Part shown: piece after piece, positions 16,518 through 25,216 of the stretch
Position numbering within the stretch: position 1 is the stretch's first letter
Layout of the letters: every line of letters begins with the position of its first letter
Assembly (NCBI GenBank): GCA_040752215.1
Contig: JBFMEX010000087.1
Span: 1 to 42,178 of the forward strand
Source of the DNA: JBFMEX01 sp040752215
Lineage (GTDB): Bacteria; Pseudomonadota; Alphaproteobacteria; Rhizobiales; Hyphomicrobiaceae
Reading direction: 5' to 3'
Length of the DNA stretch: 42,178 nt
Program-made: the position numbers and the translations under genes
Notes under the pieces: generated by a model
Told to the model about the DNA's origin: nothing
The model's database searches: none
The model's input: only the letters and a program-made list of their open reading frames with translations

Positions 16518-17069
16518 TCACGGCGCCGGAGGGGCGTTCAGCCAAACGTGATCCGGGCCGACGGCGGCGATGCGCTGCACGATCCGGTCGGGATCGGCGA
16601 GCGTCACATGCTCGTAGGCGAGCGGAATCAACCGCAGGCGAACGGCTTCGAGAAGCTCGCCCGGCCGCAGCAGGAAGTCGGGGTTGGCCGGCCGGCCGAA
16701 ACGCTCGTTGCCGCTGCCGAAGGTCTCGTAGACGAGCACGCCCGATGGCGCCACCGCGGCGACCAGGGCCGGCAGCAGCGGCCGCCACAAGTAGTTCGTG
16801 ACCACGACCCCGTCGAACGTCTCCCCGGCCAGCGGGAACGGCGCACCTGCTTCCAGGTCGGCTTCGATCAGCCGCGCCCCCGGCCGCCCCGACAGGTCGG
16901 CGACCCCGCCGAGATCGCGATCGATGCCGACGACGGCGAAACCCTGCTCCAGCGCCAGCCTGAGATGCCGCCCGGCGCCACAGGCGACGTCGAGCACCGT
17001 CCCGCCGCGCCGCACCCCGGCGAGGAAACGCCGCACCCAGGGCGACGGGCTGCCCGCGTGACCTGCCAT
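16518..17069 (-). CDS. Class I SAM-dependent methyltransferase
   Basis: A 183-residue Rossmann-fold methyltransferase. Motif I is VLDVACGAGRHLRLA (about residues 25-39), with VVGIDRDL for the acidic loop and VVVTNYLWRPLLPALVAAVAPSGVLVYETF downstream. It resembles small TehB/UbiE-like enzymes; the substrate is unknown. It is divergent from dapF, with 62 bp between starts, and on the same strand as the sugar dehydrogenase gene 58 bp further on, so the two may be co-transcribed. Confidence 0.85.
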   Translation of the reverse strand: MAGHAGSPSPWVRRFLAGVRRGGTVLDVACGAGRHLRLALEQGFAVVGIDRDLGGVADLSGRPGARLIEADLEAGAPFPLAGETFDGVVVTNYLWRPLLPALVAAVAPSGVLVYETFGSGNERFGRPANPDFLLRPGELLEAVRLRLIPLAYEHVTLADPDRIVQRIAAVGPDHVWLNAPPAP

Positions 17070-17131
17070 GCCGCCTCCCGGGCCCCTGTGGTCGAATTGC
17101 TTTTCCCGGTCCCGTCGCCATATATGGGCGC

Positions 17132-17998
17132 ATGACGAGCGAGCGCGCCATCCCCTTCAAGAAGATGAACGGCATCGGCAACGATTTCGTCGTGCTCGAC
17201 GCGCGTGGGCAGGGCCTCGCGCTCGGCGCGCCGGCGATGCGGCTCATCGCCGACCGCGGACAGGGGATCGGCTGCGACCAGGTGATCGTGCTCGAGCGCT
17301 CCGAAAAGGCCGACGTGCGCATGCGGATCTGGAATCCGGACGGCTCCGAGGTCGGCGCCTGCGGCAATGCCACCCGCTGCGTCGCCGCCCTGTTGACGGA
17401 CGAGACCGGGCGCTCCGACGTGACGATCGAGACCGGCGGCGGCTTGCTCGGCGCTCACGTCGAAGGTCTCGAGCGGATTACCATCGACATGGGCGAGCCG
17501 CGCTTCGGCTGGGCCGACATTCCGCTTGCCGAGCCGTTCCACGACACCCGCGCCATCGAGCTGCAGATCGGCCCGATCGATGCGCCCGTCCTGCACTCGC
17601 CGTCCGTGGTCAACGTCGGCAATCCCCACGCCGTGTTCTGGGTCGACGATGTGGACGCGCACGATCTTGGCCGGGCCGGCCCGCTGCTCGAGAACCATCC
17701 CGTGTTCCCCGAGCGCGCCAACATCTCGCTCGCCCAGGTGACCTCGCCGACGACGATCAAGGTCAGGACCTGGGAGCGCGGCGCCGGCCTCACCAAGGCC
17801 TGCGGCACGGCCGCGTGCGCGGTGGCGGTGTGTGCCATGCGCAAGAAGCTCGTCGAGCGGAAGGTGCGCGTCAGCCTTCCGGGCGGCGATCTCCTGATCG
17901 AGTGGACGCCTGCCAACCGCATTCTCATGACCGGCCCCGCCGAGCTCGAGTTCCAAGGCCGGCTCGAGCCGGAACGCCTCGCGCAGGCAGCCGGATGA
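17132..17998 (+). CDS. dapF: Diaminopimelate epimerase
   Basis: Interconverts LL- and meso-diaminopimelate, for lysine and peptidoglycan. The 288-residue protein has two homologous halves with the catalytic pair Cys77 (GACGNATRC) and Cys224 (KACGTAACA), and the N-terminal KMNGIGNDFVVLD signature. Start ATG 17132 suits the family. It leads a rightward run with mtaB (40 bp gap) and ftsY. Confidence 0.96.
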   Translation: MTSERAIPFKKMNGIGNDFVVLDARGQGLALGAPAMRLIADRGQGIGCDQVIVLERSEKADVRMRIWNPDGSEVGACGNATRCVAALLTDETGRSDVTIETGGGLLGAHVEGLERITIDMGEPRFGWADIPLAEPFHDTRAIELQIGPIDAPVLHSPSVVNVGNPHAVFWVDDVDAHDLGRAGPLLENHPVFPERANISLAQVTSPTTIKVRTWERGAGLTKACGTAACAVAVCAMRKKLVERKVRVSLPGGDLLIEWTPANRILMTGPAELEFQGRLEPERLAQAAG

Positions 17999-18038
17999 AG
18001 TCGCGCCAGATCGCAAACGCTCCAGGCGGCCAGTGCTG

Positions 18039-19295
18039 ATGTCGGACCCGCTCGTCATAACGCTCGGTTGCCGTCTCAACGCCTACGAGTCGGAGGTGAT
18101 GCGCCGCCACGTGCGCGAGGCCGGCATCGCCGACGCGGTGATCGTCAACACATGCGCCGTCACTGCCGAGGCCGTCCGCCAGGCGACACAGGCGATCCGT
18201 AGGGTCCGGCGCGAGCGGCCCGCCGCACGCATCATCGTCACCGGCTGCGCGGCGCAGATCGAGCCCGAGCGGTTCGCGGCGCTGGCCGAGGTCGACCACG
18301 TCGTCGGCAACGACGCCAAGCTGCACGCCGAGACCTATCTGAGCCTGCTCGACCCGGCGACCGAGCGGGTCGTGATCGACGACATCATGAGTGTGCGCGA
18401 GACCGCCTCCCACCTGCTCGGCGGGTTCGGGACGCGTGCCCGCGCCTACGTGCAGGTGCAGAACGGCTGCGATCACCGCTGCACGTTCTGCATTATCCCG
18501 TTCGGGCGCGGCCCGTCCCGCTCGGTCCCCGCCGGCGAGGTGGTGGACGAGATCCGCGCGCTCGTCGAGGCGGGCTATCGCGAGGTCGTGCTGACCGGCG
18601 TCGACATCACGTCCTATGGCGGTGACTTGCCGGGCGGCGGCGGCCTCGGGCGGCTCGTGCGCCAGATCCTGAAACAGGTTCCCGAGCTCGCACGGCTTCG
18701 CCTCTCCTCGATCGATTCCGTCGAGGCCGATTGCGACCTGATGCGGGCGATCGCCGACGACGAGCGGCTGATGCCCCACCTCCATCTCTCGCTGCAGGCG
18801 GGTGACGATCTCGTGCTGAAGCGCATGAAGCGTCGTCACCTGCGCGCCGACGCCATTCGCTTCTGCGCGGAGGTGCGCCGTCTGCGGCCGGACGTGGTGC
18901 TCGGCGCCGACCTGATCGCCGGCTTCCCGACCGAGACCGACGAGATGTTCGGCTCGACGCTCCGCCTCGTCCAGGAATGCGGCTTGACGCACCTGCACGT
19001 ATTTCCGTTTTCGCCTCGCCCCGGCACGCCGGCGGCGCGCATGCCGCAAGTGCCGCGCGCACTGATCAAGGAGCGCGCCGCGCGGCTGCGCGCCGAGGGA
19101 GAGCGCGCTCTCTTGCGCCATCTCGAGTCGCAGCTCGGTGCCGAGGTCGAGGTGCTGATGGAGGAGGCGACCCGGGGCCGCACGCGCCACTTCACCGAGG
19201 TCATGCTCGATCGCCCGGCCCAGCCCGGCGCGTTCCTCAGCGCCCGCGTCGGCGGCCACGACGGCAAGGCCTTGTCCGGCGAGGTGCTGGCATGA
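18039..19295 (+). CDS. mtaB: tRNA t6A37 methylthiotransferase MtaB
   Basis: Radical SAM enzyme that adds a methylthio group to t6A37 of tRNA. The 418-residue protein has the N-terminal methylthiotransferase domain with Cys11 (TLGCRLN), Cys39 (VNTCAVT) and Cys70 (VTGCAAQ), and a radical SAM motif CDHRCTFC (Cys144, 148, 151) followed by IIPFGRGPSRS, which points to MtaB rather than MiaB. ATG 18039 was chosen over GTG 18033. The stop overlaps the ftsY start by four bases (ATGA), so the two are translationally coupled. Confidence 0.94.
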   Translation: MSDPLVITLGCRLNAYESEVMRRHVREAGIADAVIVNTCAVTAEAVRQATQAIRRVRRERPAARIIVTGCAAQIEPERFAALAEVDHVVGNDAKLHAETYLSLLDPATERVVIDDIMSVRETASHLLGGFGTRARAYVQVQNGCDHRCTFCIIPFGRGPSRSVPAGEVVDEIRALVEAGYREVVLTGVDITSYGGDLPGGGGLGRLVRQILKQVPELARLRLSSIDSVEADCDLMRAIADDERLMPHLHLSLQAGDDLVLKRMKRRHLRADAIRFCAEVRRLRPDVVLGADLIAGFPTETDEMFGSTLRLVQECGLTHLHVFPFSPRPGTPAARMPQVPRALIKERAARLRAEGERALLRHLESQLGAEVEVLMEEATRGRTRHFTEVMLDRPAQPGAFLSARVGGHDGKALSGEVLA

Positions 19296-20383
19296 GCGAC
19301 GACACGGTGAAGGGCAATGGGCTGCTCGGAAGGCTCTTCTCCTCGTCGGCTCCGGCGTCCGGGTCGCCTGCAATCGCCCCAGTGCATGGCGACGCGCCAG
19401 CCGAGAGCGCCGTCGACCACCAGCCCGCGTCTGCCAATCCAGCCCCGTCGGCCGAGAAGCGGGCGGAGAAAAAAGGCTGGCTGGCCCGGCTCGGCGTCGG
19501 CCTCGCCAAGACGTCGTCCAGTCTTACTGAGGGATTAACTGGCCTCTTTACCAAGCGAAAGCTCGATGCTGCTACGCTTGATGATCTGGAAGACCTGTTG
19601 ATCCAGGCGGATCTCGGGGTGGAAACGTCGATGCGCATCATCGAGACGCTATCTCACGAGCGCTACAAGAAGGGCATCTCCCCCGACGACGTGCGCGTCG
19701 TGCTCGCCGCCGAGGTCGAGCGGGTGCTGGCGCCGGTGGCGCGCCCGCTCACCATCCATCCCGAGCGGCGTCCTCACGTCGTGCTGATGGTCGGCGTGAA
19801 TGGCACCGGCAAGACCACGACGATCGGCAAGATTGCCGCCCAGCAGCGTGCCCTGGGCCGAAAAGTGATGCTGGCGGCGGGAGATACGTTCCGCGCCGCG
19901 GCCATCGACCAGCTCCGCGTCTGGGCCGAGCGCACCGGTGCGAGCATTCTCGCGCGCGACGTCGGCGCCGATGCGTCGGGCCTTGCGTACGATGCATTGA
20001 AGTCGGCCAGCGAGCAGGGCATCGACCTCTTGCTGATCGACACCGCCGGCCGCCTGCAGAACAAGCAGGGGCTGATGGACGAGCTGGAGAAGATCGTCCG
20101 CGTGTTGCGCAAGATCGACCCGGAGGCGCCCCACGACGTCGTGCTGGTGCTCGATGCGACGACCGGCCAAAATGCGCTGGCTCAGGTCGAGGTGTTTCGC
20201 GAGCGGGCCGGCGTCTCCGGCCTCGTGATGACAAAATTGGATGGGACAGCGCGCGGCGGCATCCTGGTTGCGATCGCCGCCAGGCACGGTCTTCCCGTGC
20301 ACGCGATCGGTATCGGCGAAGGCATCGACGATCTCAGTCCGTTCGACGCCGGAGAGTTTGCGCGTGCCATAGCGTTGAGCTAG
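19292..20383 (+). CDS. ftsY: SRP receptor FtsY
   Basis: Membrane-associated SRP GTPase that receives Ffh-ribosome complexes. The 363-residue protein has a low-complexity acidic/Ala-rich A region (about residues 1-60), an amphipathic KKGWLARLGVGLAKTSSSLTEGLTGLF helix likely to touch the membrane, then the NG domain with GVNGTGKT at 168-175, DTAGRLQNK and TKLDGTARGG. The N-terminal acidic region is short relative to E. coli, as in other alphaproteobacteria. The start overlaps mtaB by four bases. The two septation protein A genes follow. Confidence 0.97.
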   Translation: MSDDTVKGNGLLGRLFSSSAPASGSPAIAPVHGDAPAESAVDHQPASANPAPSAEKRAEKKGWLARLGVGLAKTSSSLTEGLTGLFTKRKLDAATLDDLEDLLIQADLGVETSMRIIETLSHERYKKGISPDDVRVVLAAEVERVLAPVARPLTIHPERRPHVVLMVGVNGTGKTTTIGKIAAQQRALGRKVMLAAGDTFRAAAIDQLRVWAERTGASILARDVGADASGLAYDALKSASEQGIDLLLIDTAGRLQNKQGLMDELEKIVRVLRKIDPEAPHDVVLVLDATTGQNALAQVEVFRERAGVSGLVMTKLDGTARGGILVAIAARHGLPVHAIGIGEGIDDLSPFDAGEFARAIALS

Positions 20384-20456
20384 GAACGAGGCGGGGGACG
20401 ATCAGGTGCGGCAACGACCGCGCCGGCGATCGCAGAACAAGGGTTGGTCCAAGCAC

Positions 20457-21191
20457 ATGAGCGGCCTCAAGAGCTTTTTTCCCTTCAACGCCGAGCAGAC
20501 CGTCAACATCCTGAGCGAGTTCGGGCCACTTGTGACGATGTTCGTCGTCAATGCGGCGGCGGGCATCCAGGCCGGAACCTGGGCGCTGATCATCTCGACC
20601 GTGATCGCGATTACCGCCATGCTGATCGTGCTGAAACGGCTCCCCGTGTTCCCGCTCATCGCATCGACCGTGACGATCGTGTTCGGCACGCTGACCATCC
20701 TGACCGGCGATCCGATGTGGGTGCAGATCAAGGTGACAATCTTCAACGCCCTGTTCGCGCTGTTTCTGTTCGGCGGGTTGTGGCTGAAGCGCAACTTTTT
20801 CAAGTACGTGTTCGAGAAGACGTTCCACTACACGCAGGAGGGCTGGGACAAGTTCACCTGGAGCTTCGCCTGGTTCTTCGTCTTCACCGCGTTCGCCAAC
20901 GAAGCCGTTCGGCTCACCTTCAAGGACACCGAGATCTACTCGCTGCTCGGCTACGAGATGAACGGGGTCAACGTCTGGATCCTGTTCAAGCTCGCGCTGA
21001 TCATGCCGCTGTCCGGCGTTTATGCCTGGTTCCTGACGCGCCTGATGCAGAAGCACCGCGTTCACGACGAGCATCCGGCGCCGGTGGCGCGGCCTGTGGC
21101 AGAGGTCCGCTCCGGTGCGATGGAGTTCACTCCGGCTCAATCGGAGCGCGGCCCCCGCGGCAAGCTCTCCGCCCGCACTGCCCTACGCTGA
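20457..21191 (+). CDS. Septation protein A (YciB/IspZ) family, first copy
   Basis: A 244-residue inner-membrane protein with five hydrophobic segments and the family blocks ILSEFGPLVTMFVVNA, LTGDPMWVQIKVTIFNALFALFLFGG and GWDKFTWSFAWFFVFTAFANEAV. YciB proteins influence cell envelope and division in enterobacteria. A hydrophilic tail of about 50 residues follows the last membrane segment, absent from the second copy. The start ATG 20457 aligns with the family; a GTG at 20406 would add 17 basic residues. It lies 73 bp after ftsY and 54 bp before its paralogue. Confidence 0.88.
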   Translation: MSGLKSFFPFNAEQTVNILSEFGPLVTMFVVNAAAGIQAGTWALIISTVIAITAMLIVLKRLPVFPLIASTVTIVFGTLTILTGDPMWVQIKVTIFNALFALFLFGGLWLKRNFFKYVFEKTFHYTQEGWDKFTWSFAWFFVFTAFANEAVRLTFKDTEIYSLLGYEMNGVNVWILFKLALIMPLSGVYAWFLTRLMQKHRVHDEHPAPVARPVAEVRSGAMEFTPAQSERGPRGKLSARTALR

Positions 21192-21245
21192 GCCGAGGCC
21201 TCCGGCCGCTTGCCGTGTAACGCCGTCTGCGCCACAAGGGATCGC

Positions 21246-21836
21246 ATGAGCGACAATGTCACCCGGCCGGAGGGCGCCGAGCCCGCTCTCGACAATCGTC
21301 AGCTGCTGAAGCTCGCGATCGAGCTCGGACCACTTGCCGTCTTCTTCCTGGCCAACGCCAAGGGGGGAATCTTCTGGGGCACCGGCGCGTTCATGGTCAC
21401 GACGCTGGCCTCTCTGGCAGCCTCGCGGCTGCTGCTCGGGCGCATTGCCGTCATGCCGCTGGTCACGGGATTTTTCGTCCTCGTGTTCGGGGGTCTGACC
21501 ATCGCCCTTCAGGACGAGCTGTTCATCAAGATGAAGCCGACCATCGTCAACGGCCTGTTCGCGGCCATCCTGCTCGGCGGGCTGGCGGCCGGGCATGCGC
21601 TGCTGAAGCATCTGTTCGGCGAGGTGTTCCAGCTGACCGACGACGGCTGGCGGCGACTGACCTTCCGCTGGGCCTTGTTCTTCATCGCGCTCGCCGGCCT
21701 CAACGAGGTCGTCTGGCGGAATTTCTCGACCGACAGCTGGGTGACCTTCAAGGTTTTCGGCATCATGCCGCTCACCATGGTGTTCGCCATCGCACAGCTC
21801 GGGCTGATCAAGAAGTTCGAAGCGAACACCAAGTAG
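21246..21836 (+). CDS. Septation protein A (YciB/IspZ) family, second copy
   Basis: A 196-residue five-pass membrane protein paralogous to the preceding gene: the blocks IELGPLAVFFLANA, IALQDELFIKMKPTIVNGLFAAILLGG and GWRRLTFRWALFFIALAGLNEVVWRNFS align with it. Its length matches the usual single YciB of Rhizobiales, so I infer this is the ancestral gene and the upstream one the divergent extra copy. Clear divergence argues against a recent duplication. Confidence 0.9.
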   Translation: MSDNVTRPEGAEPALDNRQLLKLAIELGPLAVFFLANAKGGIFWGTGAFMVTTLASLAASRLLLGRIAVMPLVTGFFVLVFGGLTIALQDELFIKMKPTIVNGLFAAILLGGLAAGHALLKHLFGEVFQLTDDGWRRLTFRWALFFIALAGLNEVVWRNFSTDSWVTFKVFGIMPLTMVFAIAQLGLIKKFEANTK

Positions 21837-21912
21837 ACACCAGAAAATTCGGCATATGAACGGGCTGAGCATCTGTAGGCAGATGGTTTGCATGCGCGTC
21901 AAATAGCTCTAA

Positions 21913-21933
21913 TTGTTCAGAATTTCTTAGCAA
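21913..21933. promoter_or_regulatory. Candidate MarR operator, 21 bp imperfect palindrome
   Basis: Between the second yciB gene and marR lies an AT-rich palindrome with outer arms TTG and CAA and core AGAAtTTCT; eight of ten arm positions are complementary around the central base. Size and symmetry fit operators of MarR-family dimers. It lies 155 bp before the marR start. Autoregulation is inferred from position. Confidence 0.45.
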
Positions 21934-22088
21934 AACTCGTTGCCCGATCTGGACGAAGCGGGCATATTCGTATCTTCTCCAATCCAGAATGGTTCCTTCG
22001 TTCACTCGGTAAAGGCGTCTCGCGTCAGCGTTCGGGGCCTGTCCCCAGGGCTACTCCGGTGAAGACACAGAAACGAACAAGCAAGGTC

Positions 22089-22577
22089 ATGGCACGCGAC
22101 ACCGCACGAGAGGCATCGGGAGCCCGCCTCGAGCGCTCCCCCATCCACCTGCTGCACCGCGCAGGTCAATGCGCAGGAGACATTTTCCAGGCCGAGATGG
22201 GGACCGGCGAGCTGACGCCACGTCAGTTCGCGGTGCTGGTCACCGTCTCGCTCAACGAGGGGCTGAGCCAGACCAACCTCGTCGAGAGGACCGGCATCGA
22301 CCGCTCCACGCTCGCCGACATCGTCAGGCGGATGCTGAAGAAGGGCCTGCTCCAGCGCCGGCGCACCAAGGAGGACGCTCGCGCCTACGCCGTCAAGCTG
22401 ACGGACGAGGGCTGGCGCATGCTGAAGGCTGCCGAGCCGATGGCGCGCCGGGTCGACGAGAAGCTGCTCTCCGTGCTGCCGCCCGCGCAGCGCGATCGCT
22501 TCCTGCAGGATCTTGCGACCATCGTCGAGGCGCTCGGCACGATGACGCCGCCCGCGCCCGAGGCGCCGAAGGAATAG
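22089..22577 (+). CDS. MarR-family transcriptional regulator
   Basis: A 162-residue winged-helix regulator. The MarR fold is visible: an N-terminal dimer helix, LTPRQFAVLVTVSLNEGLSQTNLVERTGIDRSTLADIVRRMLKKGLLQRRRTKEDARAYAVKLTDEG (HTH plus the DxRxxxxxLT wing), and C-terminal dimerisation helices. Start ATG 22089 was chosen; GTG 22059 would add ten basic residues. A preceding AT-rich segment holds a candidate operator. Target genes and ligand are unknown. Confidence 0.88.
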   Translation: MARDTAREASGARLERSPIHLLHRAGQCAGDIFQAEMGTGELTPRQFAVLVTVSLNEGLSQTNLVERTGIDRSTLADIVRRMLKKGLLQRRRTKEDARAYAVKLTDEGWRMLKAAEPMARRVDEKLLSVLPPAQRDRFLQDLATIVEALGTMTPPAPEAPKE

Positions 22578-22613
22578 TCGCGGACCGACCGAGCCGATAC
22601 CGGAATGAAAGTA

Positions 22614-22641
22614 GCCCTCCGCCACGGCGGAGGGCTTTCTC
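22614..22641. terminator. Rho-independent terminator between marR and asd
   Basis: GCCCTCCGCC (22614-22623) pairs with GGCGGAGGGC (22626-22635), followed by TTTCTC. It lies between two convergent genes; the opposite strand has a weaker T-rich run, so it may serve both. Confidence 0.75.
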
Positions 22642-22664
22642 GTTCGGTTCGGTGCGACCCCTGC

Positions 22665-23693
22665 TCAGGCCGCCTTGCGCAGCAGATTGCGCTCGATCAT
22701 CGCCTCGGCGATCTGCACCGCGTTGAGCGCGGCGCCCTTGAGCAGGTTGTCGGCCACGATCCACAACGCGAGGCCGTTCTCGACCGTCGCGTCCTCGCGG
22801 ATACGGGAGACGAACGTCGGGAACTCACCCGCCGCCTCGACCGGCGTCACGTAGCCGCCGGGCTCGCGCTTGTCGACCACCGACACACCCGGCGCCTCGC
22901 GCAGGATCTCGCGCGCCTCCTCCGGCGACAGCGGCCGTTCGAGCTCGATATTGACCGCCTCCGAGTGGCCGACGAACACCGGCACGCGCACGCAGGTCGC
23001 GGTCAGCTTGATGCGCGGATCGAGGATCTTCTTCGTCTCCGCCAGCATCTTCCACTCCTCTTTGGTGTAGCCGTCCTCCATGAAGACGTCGATGTGAGGA
23101 ATGCAGTTGAAGGCGATCTGCTTGGTGAACTTCTTCGGCTCGTACTCCTGGCCGGGTACGTACTTGCCCTTGGTTTGGTTCCACAGCTCGTCCATCGCCT
23201 CCTTGCCGGCTCCGGACACCGACTGGTAGGTGGAGACGACGACGCGCTTGATCGTCGCCGCGTCGTGCAGCGGCTTCAGCACGACGACCATCTGCGCGGT
23301 CGAGCAGTTCGGATTGGCGATGATGTTCTTCTTCTTGTAGCCGGCGATCGCATCGGCGTTCACCTCCGGCACGATCAGCGGCACATCCTGGTCGTAGCGC
23401 CAGCAGCTCGAGTTGTCGATCACGACGCAGCCCTTGGCGCCGATCCTCGGCGACCACTCCTTCGACACGCCCGAGCCGGCCGACATCAGGCAGAAGTCGG
23501 CCTTCGAGAAATCGAACTGCTCGAGGTCCTGGCACTTCAACGTCTTGTCGCCGTACGACACCTCGGTGCCGATCGAGCGGCGTGAGGCGATGGCGAACAC
23601 CTCGTCGGCGGGAAAGTCGCGCTCGGAGAGCACGTTCATCATCTCCCGGCCGACGTTCCCGGTCGCGCCGACGACGGCGACCTTGTAGCCCAT
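22665..23693 (-). CDS. asd: Aspartate-semialdehyde dehydrogenase
   Basis: Reduces aspartyl phosphate to aspartate semialdehyde, the branch point to lysine/diaminopimelate, threonine and methionine. The 342-residue protein begins MGYKVAVVGATGNVGREMMNVL (NADP-binding) and has the catalytic Cys130 in NPNCSTAQ, with VPVFVGHSEAVN downstream. The start at 23693 matches the family; 23741 would add 16 atypical residues. It shares a pathway with dapF elsewhere in the window but is not linked in an operon. Confidence 0.96.
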   Translation of the reverse strand: MGYKVAVVGATGNVGREMMNVLSERDFPADEVFAIASRRSIGTEVSYGDKTLKCQDLEQFDFSKADFCLMSAGSGVSKEWSPRIGAKGCVVIDNSSCWRYDQDVPLIVPEVNADAIAGYKKKNIIANPNCSTAQMVVVLKPLHDAATIKRVVVSTYQSVSGAGKEAMDELWNQTKGKYVPGQEYEPKKFTKQIAFNCIPHIDVFMEDGYTKEEWKMLAETKKILDPRIKLTATCVRVPVFVGHSEAVNIELERPLSPEEAREILREAPGVSVVDKREPGGYVTPVEAAGEFPTFVSRIREDATVENGLALWIVADNLLKGAALNAVQIAEAMIERNLLRKAA

Positions 23694-23912
23694 GACTGGC
23701 CTTCCTTGCATGCTGGCGGCGGCGACCGTCGCGCGCGCCAAGTTTTCTGCGGGCGATCAATTACGCGCGTCGGCAGTGGGTTTCAAGCCTCTTCTCGGGC
23801 GGCGGCCGACCGGGCGCTGCACGTGCCGGGATCGCGCCGGCCATCGCCGCGTCATCTTTGTCTGGTGTCGGATCGTGGGACTGCCGGGCCATGCTGCCTA
23901 TGGGGGTCCTCG

Positions 23913-24347
23913 ATGATGCGATTTGTTGCTGCCGTCGTCCTTTCGCTGGTCCTATCGGCCGCCGCGGCGTGTGCCGTGCCAGAGAGCTGGATGAGCGCCG
24001 GCGAGCTGGAGCAGGCGTTCGCCGGCAAGACCATCACCGGGCGCTACGCCAGCGGCAGGCCGTTCACCGAGACCTACCGCGCCGACCGCCGGGTCGAGTA
24101 CCGCGAGGGAGGCACGCTTTTCGGTGGACGGTGGTCGATCGAGGCAGGCACCTTCTGCACCATCTACGACGGCGATTCGGCCGGCGGCTGCTTCCGCGTC
24201 GCCCGCGTCGCCGGCAACTGCTACGAGTTCTATTTCGTCGCCCGCACCGAGGCCGATGCGGCCACGCGCCCTGGCCAGCCGGACTGGACCGCCCGCGGCT
24301 CCGTCGAGGGCGAAGGGGCCGCGTGCGCGGAGGAGCTGGCGGCGTAA
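23913..24347 (+). CDS. Small exported protein, possibly DUF995-like
   Basis: A 144-residue protein with a signal peptide (MMRFVAAVVLSLVLSAAAACA). The mature part reads ELEQAFAGKTITGRYASGRPFTETYR...GRWSIEAGTFCTIYDGDSAGGCFRVARVAGNCYEFYF, with four conserved-looking cysteines and a repeated beta-strand character. This resembles a small alphaproteobacterial periplasmic family (DUF995-like), from memory. Function is unknown. The start ATG 23913 has GGGGGT upstream. It is divergent from asd. Confidence 0.75.
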   Translation: MMRFVAAVVLSLVLSAAAACAVPESWMSAGELEQAFAGKTITGRYASGRPFTETYRADRRVEYREGGTLFGGRWSIEAGTFCTIYDGDSAGGCFRVARVAGNCYEFYFVARTEADAATRPGQPDWTARGSVEGEGAACAEELAA

Positions 24348-24378
24348 TCGTCGCGCCTGCCCCCCGCCCGGCGCGACC

Positions 24379-25158
24379 TCAATCGAGAACGCGGCCGAAC
24401 AGCTGCACCAGCGCCTCGACTGCGCCGCCGCGGATGATCTCGCCGGTGACGACGCTCGGATCGGCGACAACGTCGAACGTCGCCTCGAGGCTCTCGACCT
24501 GCAGCCAGTGGAATTGCCGCCCCGTCGCCTCGTTGGTCATCAGGTTGGTCTCCCGTACCCGTCCGGTCAGTAGGGCGGTGGCGCTGATCTGCTCCGGCGC
24601 CCGCTCGCCGTTGCCGCTGGCAGCGCCAGCGAACAGGCCGACCGGGATGAACGCCTTGGCGGCAAACCTCGGCTCACGGGTCTGACTCTCCTCGTAGGCG
24701 GCGCCCGATCGGAACGCCTTGAGCTCGCGTGCAAAGCCGCTGATCTGTGCGCGCCACAATGCGGGCAGCTCCCGGCGCGCATGGGCGGCAAAATCGACCG
24801 CCTCGAGGCTGAGCGGATAGGCGCCCTCGCCGGTCTCGTCGGGCGCGACCCAAGCCGTGAGAAGACCCTCGAACGGATTGTCGGTCGGGCGCTGGACGGC
24901 GGCCGTCACCTTGAGCGGGATCTCGCTTTTCCCTTGGAAGAACGGTGTCAGGCCGAGGATCTCGCGCTCGCCGCCGGCCGGCGGCTCGGGCCCGAGGTGG
25001 AACCACAGCTCGGCGCCCGTCCGCGAGCGCCAGATTGCGTAGTGGCCGGCCTCCGTCGCCAGCCTCTCGACCGCCTGCGCCGCGAGCACTGTCACCGCGG
25101 CGACGAACTCGCGATCGTCGGCGAAGGCAAAGCCGATCGTGGAGAGGTTGTTGGCCAC
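24379..25158 (-). CDS. Hypothetical cytoplasmic protein
   Basis: A 259-residue protein I cannot assign. It starts at GTG 25158 (VANNLSTIGFAFADDREFVAAVTVLA), the only nearby start before the conserved-looking part; the upstream in-frame text is not protein-like. Segments GHYAIWRSRTGAELWFHLG and GLTPFFQGKSEIPLKVTAAVQ read like a compact alpha/beta domain, and the C-terminal part (ISATALLTGRVRETNLMTNEATGRQFHWLQVESLEATFDVVADP) like a small beta domain of the OB or SRPBCC kind; this is impression only. It follows the HsdR_N-like gene by 58 bp on the same strand, so the two are probably co-transcribed. Confidence 0.7.
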   Translation of the reverse strand: MANNLSTIGFAFADDREFVAAVTVLAAQAVERLATEAGHYAIWRSRTGAELWFHLGPEPPAGGEREILGLTPFFQGKSEIPLKVTAAVQRPTDNPFEGLLTAWVAPDETGEGAYPLSLEAVDFAAHARRELPALWRAQISGFARELKAFRSGAAYEESQTREPRFAAKAFIPVGLFAGAASGNGERAPEQISATALLTGRVRETNLMTNEATGRQFHWLQVESLEATFDVVADPSVVTGEIIRGGAVEALVQLFGRVLD

Positions 25159-25216
25159 CGGCCACCCGATGCGAAATGGCGAGGTCGAGGCGGGATCACG
25201 CCCGCCACGGCGATGG

